Assembly (NCBI RefSeq): GCF_002091715.1 | Contig: NZ_BDAG01000001.1 | Location: forward strand, 399,302-463,301 | Direction of reading: 5' to 3' | DNA length: 64,000 bases | From: Pseudomonas migulae NBRC 103157 | Lineage (GTDB): Bacteria; Pseudomonadota; Gammaproteobacteria; Pseudomonadales; Pseudomonadaceae | In this document: positions 58,501-64,000 of the stretch, in pieces | Numbering within the stretch: the stretch's first letter is position 1 | Layout of the letters: the number at the start of each line of letters is the position of its first letter | Position numbers and translations under genes: made by a program | Notes under the pieces: model-generated | What the model was told of the DNA's origin: nothing | Seen by the model: only the letters and a program-made list of their open reading frames with translations | Database searches by the model: none

Positions 58501-58579
58501 GGGCGAAATCCATGAACTGGATACCGGTGTCGCTGACGAGCGTGACGGTGTCTTCGAATTGGGTGACTTCAGGCAACAT
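55514..58579 (-). CDS. srfB: Virulence factor SrfB family, actin/Hsp70-fold ATPase
   Basis: 1021 residues, the SrfB family. After about 250 N-terminal residues of unknown fold comes an actin/Hsp70-type ATPase: phosphate-1 loop VDLVLDVGNSRTCG (about 256-269), phosphate-2 loop IDIGGGTTDLVI (569-580) and an adenosine-like motif LLLTGRPSRLPGIQAF. No signal peptide or membrane segment, so cytoplasmic. It could act as an ATP-dependent chaperone or filament partner for SrfC. 17 bases after srfA. Confidence 0.9.
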   Translation of the reverse strand: MLPEVTQFEDTVTLVSDTGIQFMDFALRLDPRKEPAGEFAPMISGLICRLSYNEEKDFFFYEPEPEKVEKAKPAFSVDMKSSLELLDGVWLPTPFFRFMPPHRFDEGPSNWSRMRLVRLATPDIDGNTHRLTMAFDSRVMPKRDGTAYLAPNEEDISSGVSFKLATKASETRWFLAQPWVNEWLLEVFNEGNAHRSRAELDTDIRANYHLAHYLNLLSLLSKPSAAEQSTARPKVEIPELKVVANDSNGLVKPIPVDLVLDVGNSRTCGILIENHGQAGSGLKQNYVLELRDLITPEHTYNQPFESRVEFAQAYFGKDHCSVKSGRHDAFQWATIARVGNEASRLASRRRGTEGSTGLSSPKRYLWDENAYGHGWRFNCSYIKTDSEPYATAAPFSHLINETGEALYSLEEDDRLPVFMPRYSRSSLMTFMLAEVLAQALSQINSPAQRSRQGHTRVPRQLNSITLTVPPGMPQAERSILNERMQQAIGLVWKSLGWHAGEEDPHQDQAVSPRTPIPSIRVEWDEASCGQLVYLYTEVNENFAGHPEEFFDTLARPDKTDRERITLATIDIGGGTTDLVITDYRLDRAGNTGSGSNVHIVPEQRFRDGFKVAGDDILLDVIQDFVLPSFEKALQISGVKSPVSLMSRLCGDESVSAQDMILRQQLNLQVFAPLGLALLKAYEHYDPQDQQEVSTRTYRQLLGDNAISQTVLDYVNAAVRRDVGGQSAFDLYESLISFDLQKLHAAFLNDQINITKILGALCEVVAHYPCDVLLLTGRPSRLPGIQAFIRKVLPLPPGRILALQNYRTGGWYPFHKNGRIDDPKSTASVGAMLCLLCANHSVPNFYFRSSALKPYSTVKNIGVIDLNNVIKDADVLYRDIQSEDYKIKLPEIGTGDDADTPQLEMRGDLRLGFRQLAADRWAASPLYTLRFTKAGREKFSRAIGENGSAPLLKVRFEVKPADKYTRKQDLVSDRLSVRDIESNCSNVNFNPRSDLELELNTMLDAGLSETKYWLDSGSVKRK

Positions 58580-58596
58580 GTCGGGTTATTCCGTTC

Positions 58597-59973
58597 TTAT
58601 TCGCCCATTTGCCGCATGGACATGGGGAATTGATCTTTTCCGTAACCGCCGGTGCAGTCCGCGACTGTGGTCGCTCCTTTGCGGCAATTGACCTTGGGCA
58701 TGTCGTAAGTGCTGCCATCGGCGCACACGGCCTGGCCCTGGCTGTCGATGGCCAGGCTGCCGCCCTTCATAGTAGCGCTCACCGGCCCGGTGCATTTCGT
58801 GCCGTCGGCCTGGTGTACGGTGACTTCGCCCTTACCGTCCTTGAGTTGGTATTCCAGACGCAGCGGTTTGCCGGTCCGGCGGTCCTGAATACCGGCGCCG
58901 GCGCGGAACTGACCGTCGAGGAACTTGGCGGCACCGTCAGCGGCGTCTGGTGGAATGCTCAGGGGAGGGCCGGGTTTTGCGGCGGCGGATTTTTCGGCCT
59001 CGGGCGATGTGATATCCGGCGGCGCGGTTTTGTTTTCAGGCGGGGTGGCGGGCGATTCGGCTGCCGGGTCTGTGGCTGAGTCTTTGGCCAGGTCGGCCGG
59101 CGCTGCATCTGCCTCGTTGCCCTCGACCGCCGGCGCTTCCACTCCATGGGTTCCGGTCACGGCGGTACCGGTGCCGGTTCCAGTGGTAGAGCCTACAACG
59201 GTGCCCGTCACCGGAACGCCGTTCAGCGTCGTGGCATTGCCGGTCAGTTGCGGTTCTTCCAGCTGTTTTTCCACCGGCACGATGCCCTCAGGCAGCAGGT
59301 CTACCGCCACCAACGGAATCGGCACGCAACCACGCAGACCAAGCAACAGCCACAAAAGCAGTAGCAGGAACGGCAGCAGCAACAGCCACCACCAGCGACG
59401 CCACCACGGACGAGCAACCACCGGCACGACGGGTGCAACGACAGGCGCGGCTTCGACCACCGGGGGCAGCGTAAACGCGGGCGGAACCTGATAGAGGCAG
59501 TGCAGGGGATCGCGATTGCCGGTACCGGCATGCTCGAAACCCCAAAAGGTCAGCACCGGCTTGCCTTGCACCAGGTAGACGAAGTTCTCATCGGGGAAAT
59601 GAATCACGCGCTTGAGCAGCTTGCCGAACACGGCTTTGTCGCCTTGCTGCTGTTCGCCGGATTCAGTGCCCAGGAAACGCTGGCTCAATTCCTCGAGCGC
59701 GGTTTTCAGCGCTTCAAGTTGGCGGCGGGCAGGAGCGCGTTCTTCTTCGGTCGCACTGCTCCACGGGATCACATCGCCGTCGAGGCCGCTGTACCAATCG
59801 ATCTGATTACCGAGTTCATCGCTTTGAGGAATGGCCAGGTGATCGACCATCTCGGGGTTCTTGCGGCGAATCGCTTCGCGCAATTGCAGAGCCGCCCGGT
59901 AGACCGGTTGACCTGTTTCGCCCAGGGCTGTGAATGACCCGCTCTTACCGCTGCGTAATAGTGCCCCGCGCAT
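58597..59973 (-). CDS. srfA: SrfA family membrane protein
   Basis: 458 residues from ATG 59973, which has GGAG seven bases upstream; a TTG at 60000 would add nine residues. It begins MRGALLRSGKSGSFTALGE, GQPVYRAALQLREAI, typical of SrfA. About 190 cytoplasmic residues are followed by a Trp/Leu-rich membrane segment after PWWRRWWW (about 195-220), a Thr/Gly/Ala/Pro-rich periplasmic linker and a C-terminal domain with four cysteines (KCTGPV, AVCADG, VNCRKG, ADCTGG). First gene of the eleven-gene block. Confidence 0.88.
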   Translation of the reverse strand: MRGALLRSGKSGSFTALGETGQPVYRAALQLREAIRRKNPEMVDHLAIPQSDELGNQIDWYSGLDGDVIPWSSATEEERAPARRQLEALKTALEELSQRFLGTESGEQQQGDKAVFGKLLKRVIHFPDENFVYLVQGKPVLTFWGFEHAGTGNRDPLHCLYQVPPAFTLPPVVEAAPVVAPVVPVVARPWWRRWWWLLLLPFLLLLLWLLLGLRGCVPIPLVAVDLLPEGIVPVEKQLEEPQLTGNATTLNGVPVTGTVVGSTTGTGTGTAVTGTHGVEAPAVEGNEADAAPADLAKDSATDPAAESPATPPENKTAPPDITSPEAEKSAAAKPGPPLSIPPDAADGAAKFLDGQFRAGAGIQDRRTGKPLRLEYQLKDGKGEVTVHQADGTKCTGPVSATMKGGSLAIDSQGQAVCADGSTYDMPKVNCRKGATTVADCTGGYGKDQFPMSMRQMGE

Positions 59974-60203
59974 CCAAACTCCATATGATTCTTCGCGCAA
60001 ATGACGGGCGGAAATGCCCGTGCTTGCTCCTGCAATTAGCTGGTGACCTTAATGTCATAATGATGTCGCCGTCAATCTGGCGGCCAGCCAAAACCGCATG
60101 AGATTAGCGTAAGAGAGCGGGTGTTGCTTGAGGTCAATGTGTATTGGCCGACGAACGCTCGGGTGAGTGCATTTTTAATCTTGCTGAATCGTTTCATCAG
60201 CGC

Positions 60204-60209
60204 TATAAA
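60204..60209 (+). promoter_or_regulatory. Promoter of the DUF4432 gene (-10; -35 at 60181)
   Basis: TTGCTG at 60181-60186 and TATAAA at 60204-60209 have a 17-base spacer, 31 bases before the start codon. It lies in the 266-base divergent gap from srfA. A small hairpin at 60004-60021 (ACGGGC/GCCCGT) lies in the srfA leader. Confidence 0.6.
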
Positions 60210-60239
60210 AAATGCACAACTCCAAGAAAGGCTTACCCC

Positions 60240-61454
60240 ATGACCCCGCTCAAATTCGTCGTGACTCTCGGCGTCCTCACTGCTGCCTCCCACGCCATGG
60301 CTTGGGATTACGTGCTGCTCGACACCGACAAGGCGGCGCAGAACTGGCAGATCACCAGCCAGCAACTCGGCGTGAAAACCGACAAACCTTTCTCCGTGAC
60401 CTTGCGCACCTTGCACGGTGGTCGGCAGGAGGGTGTCAGCATCGTCGACATCGATAACGGCACAATGAAACTCTCGGTGGTGCCGACTCGCGGGATGAAC
60501 GTTTTGCAGGCATCGGTCGGCAATGTGCGCATGGGCTGGGATTCGCCGGTCAAGGATGTGGTCAATCCGTCCTTCATTGAGCTTAACGGTCGCGGCGGAC
60601 TCGGCTGGCTCGAAGGTTTCAATGAGCTGGTCACCCGTTGCGGCTACGAATGGGTCGGCCACCCTGGCGTCGATAACGGCGAACTGCTGACCTTGCATGG
60701 CCGTGCTGCCAACATTCCGGCCAGCACAGTCACGCTGCACATCGACGAAAAACCGCCTTATGCCATCAGCCTGCGCGGCGAATTGAAGGAACAGGCCTTC
60801 AAGAAAGTCGACTTCTCGGTGATCACCGAGCTGGTCACCGAGCCCGGCAGCGCAGCGTTCGCTCTCAACGATACCCTGATCAACAATGGCGACTATCCGA
60901 AGGAATATCAGGCGCTGTACCACAGTAACTTCAGCACGCCATTCCTGGAGCAGGGCGCGCGTTTCGTTGCACCGGTCAAGCAGGTGTCGCCGTTCAACGA
61001 CAAAGCCAAAGGCGATCTGCCGGACTGGCAGACTTACCGCGCGCCGACCAAGGACTACGACGAAACGGTTTACAACGTGGTGCCGTATGGCGACGCCAAG
61101 GGGGACACGTTGACGGTGTTGCATAACAAAGCAGGTAGCCTGGGCGTTTCGGTCGGCTTTAACACTCAAACGCTGCCCGTGTTTTCGCTGTGGAAAAACA
61201 CCGATACCCAAGGCCAGGGCTATGTCACCGGTCTCGAGCCGGGGACCAGCTTTTCCTATAACCGGCGCTATCAGCGGCCGCTGGGGCTGGTGCCGACGAT
61301 TGCGCCGAAGGAGCACAAGCAGTTTCAGATCAGTTACAGCTTGTTGGCGGACAAGGGCGCTGTGGACCAGGCGCTGAAGCGGGTGAGTGACATTCAGGAC
61401 GGGCGGGAAACCGAGGTTCGGCAGACGCCGTTGGTGGATCTGACGAAGGAGTGA
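60240..61454 (+). CDS. Secreted aldose 1-epimerase-like protein (DUF4432)
   Basis: 404 residues from ATG 60240 (AAAGGC upstream). Signal peptide TLGVLTAASHAMA, so periplasmic. The mature part has the galactose mutarotase-like beta-sandwich of DUF4432: VVPTRGMNVLQASVG, WLEGFNELVTRCGYEWVG, LTLHGRAANIPAS, YHSNFSTPFLEQGARFVAPV, and WKNTDTQGQGYVTGLEPGT. Likely binds or epimerises a sugar; the substrate is unknown. Its stop is five bases from the comM fragment's stop on the other strand. Confidence 0.88.
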   Translation: MTPLKFVVTLGVLTAASHAMAWDYVLLDTDKAAQNWQITSQQLGVKTDKPFSVTLRTLHGGRQEGVSIVDIDNGTMKLSVVPTRGMNVLQASVGNVRMGWDSPVKDVVNPSFIELNGRGGLGWLEGFNELVTRCGYEWVGHPGVDNGELLTLHGRAANIPASTVTLHIDEKPPYAISLRGELKEQAFKKVDFSVITELVTEPGSAAFALNDTLINNGDYPKEYQALYHSNFSTPFLEQGARFVAPVKQVSPFNDKAKGDLPDWQTYRAPTKDYDETVYNVVPYGDAKGDTLTVLHNKAGSLGVSVGFNTQTLPVFSLWKNTDTQGQGYVTGLEPGTSFSYNRRYQRPLGLVPTIAPKEHKQFQISYSLLADKGAVDQALKRVSDIQDGRETEVRQTPLVDLTKE

Positions 61455-61459
61455 TTTCA

Positions 61460-62020
61460 TCAGCTGGAGGTTGGCCGGTACTGCAGCGCTTCAGCCAGAT
61501 GACCACGGGTGATGCCATCGACCTGCTCAAGGTCTGCGAGGGTTCGAGCGACCTTGAGCAATCGATGCGCAGACCTCAATGACAGGGTCAGTCGTTCGCA
61601 CGCTGTTTCCAGCCAGGTTTCGTCGATTGTGGATAACGTGCAGTGTTTGCGCAGGCCCGGCAGATCAAGGAAAGCGTTCGCACAGCCCTGGCGTTTGTGT
61701 TGCCGCTCTCTGGCGTCGGCGACCAGCAAAGCGGCGGTGGCGGTGTCATCGCCGGGTTTGAGTGCAGGATTCAGCGCCGTGGCTTCCCGGGCGACCGTCA
61801 GGTGCAGGTCGATGCGGTCCAGCAGTGGCCCCGACAGTTTGTTGCGGTAGCGCTGGACCATGTCCGGTGTGCAGCTGCATTTGCCGCTGGGCTCGCCAAG
61901 ATATCCACAGGGGCACGGGTTCATCGCCGCCACCAATTGAAAACGGGCCGGAAACCTCACGCGATCCTTGGCGCGGGAAATCACGATGTGCCCGGACTCC
62001 AATGGATGTATAATTCTCAC
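61460..62020 (-). pseudogene. comM: comM 3' fragment, cut by an integrated element
   Basis: Only the last ~181 residues of the Mg-chelatase-like AAA+ helicase ComM (normally about 500) are here. From PLESGHIVISRAKDRVRFPARFQ onward it matches ComM: MNPCPCGYLGEPSGKC, RYRNKLSGPLLDRIDLHLTV and the C-terminal Mg-chelatase domain. Before Pro6 the reading MRIIH comes from foreign AT-rich DNA, so the break is at about 62003-62006. ComM drives branch migration during uptake of DNA by natural transformation; this cell would lack it unless the element excises. The 5' part should be beyond the right edge. Confidence 0.9.
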
Positions 62021-62045
62021 ATAATTTAATGACCGAGTTGTTGGT
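61990..62045. other. Left junction (att site) of the element in comM
   Basis: Similarity to ComM stops near 62005 and AT-rich DNA begins; the recombinase start codon is at 62046. The attachment site recognised by the recombinase must overlap this stretch. A short direct repeat (ATAATT, twice, five bases apart, about 62008-62025) is visible. The exact crossover bases cannot be fixed without the other junction. Confidence 0.7.
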
Positions 62046-63806
62046 ATGCCAAGCGCCTACGCATATGTTCGTTATTCGTCCACCGTTCAGTCCTCGGGTG
62101 ATTCCGTCGATAGGCAGACCAGCCCGTTGAAAGCGTTCACTCATGAGACCGGCGTAGATGTTGTTGAAACGATCATTGATGAGGGCGTTTCATCGTTTCG
62201 TGGGGATAATGCAAACAAAGGGAAGTTTAAAGAAGTTTTATCTCGGATAGATCGTGGGATTATTCGACACGGTGATTACCTAGTAGTTGAGTCGATTGAC
62301 AGGATTACGCGCCAGCGAGTACTTGATGGTGTGGAGTTGTTGCAGTCTATTCTGAAGAAAGGAGTCAGAATTTATACTACAACGGACTCGCGGTGCTATT
62401 CCTATGATGATCCTGATCGCGATTTTGAAACTCTAATCATGATTAGTCTGATTGCTAAGCGGGCAAATGAAGAATCGGAGATAAAATCAAGACGACGCAA
62501 GTCTGCTTGGAATAAAGCTAAATTGGCTGCTGCTGAAAATGGTAAAAAGTTCAATGCCCATAATCCACCATACGGCTATCGATATGATGGTGTGACTGAT
62601 CAATTCGTTATTGTTGAAGATGAGGCGTCCGAGATACGCGAGATCTTTAAGTTACTGAAGACAATGGGTGTGTCGAATGCAACGAGACAGGTAAATTTAA
62701 ACTCCAAAAGAAAGTGGACCAGTCGTCACGTCGCTTTGATGATAGAAAACAAATATCCTTTGGGTATGTTGATGTCGCAGAAGCGTAATGAAAAGAAAGA
62801 AAAGGTTTTTATTGAGTATATTGAAGAATATTATCCAAAAATAATAAGTCAGACATCATTCAATGATGCTGTCAGCTCAATGAGAAGTCGTAAAGACAGA
62901 AAGTATTACGGAAATACGACTATTGGAAGTACGAATATTTTTAGGCACGTAATAAAGTGCGCTGTTTGTGGCGAAACAATGATGTTCGAAAAGCAAAAGA
63001 ATCAGAAGGGTGTGATGTACCCTTATTTTCATTGCTTCACTCGGAAGGAATTGAAGGGGCAGTGTGATCAACGGTTTAGGTTTGACTTGGCCTTTGGTAT
63101 GCTTTTGCAAGCTATGCTAGTTATGCAGTCAAACGTACCGTCAGGTATTAGACGGGGCCGGATTGAGTTGAACAAGGAAGAGATAAAAAGGTGGGCGGAG
63201 ATAAAACAACAGGCGTCATCTTTTGACGGTTACATTTTCCGGCGGTTCAAAGTTAATCCGGACGAGCTTTCGAAGCGTCGGAACGGTATGGCTGTGTTCG
63301 GCAATGATTTGAATTCGTTTTTATCTGATGATAAGACCTCACAAGAGGCCTTAGGGGGCGAATTGGCTGCCGCAACGGAAGTGCTGGCTGGGTTGCGGGC
63401 GAAGTATGAGAATTTTGAAAAATCGATTGATGGTTATGAAGGAAAAATCCCAATGTTTATTATTAAAAACATGGGGAATTTGGAAGCAGCGATTGATGAA
63501 CAGATTGTTCTGGTAGATAAGCTTAGTAGTGAATATGGTTCGAGTGTCACAGATATCAAGTTGACCACTTATGAGGACGTGGTTGAGCGTTTTCGCACCG
63601 AGCAAGGTCGTTTGGAATTGAACCAGTTTTTCAAGGCGTCAGGGATCCAGTTCAAATTCAAGTATGATCGAACCGCCAGAGGAATTCATATGTGGGTCAG
63701 TCGTAGTGGGCAAGAAATCTTGAGCCTTTCCAGAAAGTTTCCATTTCATAAGCCGCTTGCTGATTTCGGCATTCCAAGATTAGCAGATCTTTATGAGCAA
63801 ATATGA
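62046..63806 (+). CDS. Large serine recombinase (site-specific integrase)
   Basis: 586 residues. N-terminal resolvase domain: YVRYSSTVQSSGDSVDRQ carries the catalytic Ser11 with Arg9 and Arg23, and VVESIDRITRQRV a further active-site Arg. Then the Recombinase domain (NPPYGYRYDG, TSRHVALMIENKYPLG), a zinc ribbon (KCAVCGETM ... FHCFTRKELKGQC) and a coiled-coil region before a C-terminal part. This is the design of phage and island integrases such as those that enter comK in Listeria. Codon use is AT-rich, unlike all neighbours. It lies right at the comM break and surely inserted the element. The ribosome site is weak. Confidence 0.93.
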   Translation: MPSAYAYVRYSSTVQSSGDSVDRQTSPLKAFTHETGVDVVETIIDEGVSSFRGDNANKGKFKEVLSRIDRGIIRHGDYLVVESIDRITRQRVLDGVELLQSILKKGVRIYTTTDSRCYSYDDPDRDFETLIMISLIAKRANEESEIKSRRRKSAWNKAKLAAAENGKKFNAHNPPYGYRYDGVTDQFVIVEDEASEIREIFKLLKTMGVSNATRQVNLNSKRKWTSRHVALMIENKYPLGMLMSQKRNEKKEKVFIEYIEEYYPKIISQTSFNDAVSSMRSRKDRKYYGNTTIGSTNIFRHVIKCAVCGETMMFEKQKNQKGVMYPYFHCFTRKELKGQCDQRFRFDLAFGMLLQAMLVMQSNVPSGIRRGRIELNKEEIKRWAEIKQQASSFDGYIFRRFKVNPDELSKRRNGMAVFGNDLNSFLSDDKTSQEALGGELAAATEVLAGLRAKYENFEKSIDGYEGKIPMFIIKNMGNLEAAIDEQIVLVDKLSSEYGSSVTDIKLTTYEDVVERFRTEQGRLELNQFFKASGIQFKFKYDRTARGIHMWVSRSGQEILSLSRKFPFHKPLADFGIPRLADLYEQI

Positions 63807-64000
63807 GATCTGCTTTTGATTTGCATATGACTTGATCGGCCAATTGCATTCGTATGGGTCGAACGAGAAAAAGTGCTTTGTCCAGTGGCTGCGCGATACG
63901 TTTACGCTATGATTCAAAATGTCTCTTTACTTCATACGCAGCCATATGCCAGCACTTGAATTTTGCGAGGGCAAGGTTAGTAATTTCATTCACACTATCC
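63807..64000. other. AT-rich right end, inside the element
   Basis: 194 bases after the recombinase. An open frame starts at ATG 63919 (MSLYFIRSHMPALEF...; second ATG 63946) and runs off the end; it is too short to identify and has no clear ribosome site. Confidence 0.4.

Noticed and set aside
43545..59973. Type VI secretion system
   Set aside because: No TssB/C sheath, Hcp, VgrG, ClpV, TssJLM or baseplate genes are present; the VWA, lipoprotein and GTPase parts alone do not make one.

Overview
The window is a stretch of chromosome from a Pseudomonas, most likely of the fluorescens group. The evidence is the fixed gene order (spoT-rpoZ-gmk / rph / crc-pyrE / argB-algC-dut-coaBC-radC / rpmBG / kauB / dadRAX-pauR / xpt-rep), Crc beside pyrE, AlgC, the high G+C with strong third-position bias, and many short inverted repeats of the Pseudomonas REP type. 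No rRNA, tRNA or CRISPR array was seen.

Layout. 1-5.7 kb: ppGpp and housekeeping genes (lipoprotein fragment, ridA, spoT, rpoZ, gmk, yicC on the minus strand; rph divergent). 5.7-17 kb: a DUF4870 protein, the GltS glutamate carrier, crc and pyrE divergent, a zinc-ribbon protein, argB, algC, dut, coaBC, radC and a periplasmic peptide-binding protein. 17-31 kb: rpmB-rpmG, then genes for amine and amino-acid catabolism: a cupin, the aldehyde dehydrogenase kauB, an MFS carrier, a phospholipase-D lipoprotein, a MocR regulator, an amine-oxidase-like flavoprotein, Lrp/DadR, dadA, a second RidA, dadX and pauR. 31-43.4 kb: cytochrome c5, an acetyl-CoA hydrolase/transferase, xpt, rep, a GGDEF-EAL phosphodiesterase, a MATE pump, a LysR regulator and a chemoreceptor.

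43.5-60 kb: an accessory block of eleven minus-strand genes packed with overlaps or tiny gaps. It begins with srfA-srfB-srfC and continues with a TM protein, a secreted VWA protein, an ABC transporter (ATPase and FtsX/MacB-type permease), a secreted FGE-fold protein without the catalytic cysteines, two coiled-coil lipoproteins and a membrane-anchored VWA protein with a TonB-like proline spacer. I read it as one envelope-spanning, nucleotide-driven assembly of unknown function. It is the best candidate for an undescribed system here.

60-64 kb: a secreted DUF4432 epimerase-like protein, then the 3' third of comM, cut by the edge of an integrated element. A large serine recombinase starts about 40 bp from the break and its DNA is clearly AT-rich. 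The rest of the element and the other part of comM lie beyond the right end.

REP-type inverted repeats sit at fourteen places, nine of them between convergent gene ends and none between divergent genes. They are absent from the srf block and from the sampled part of the element.
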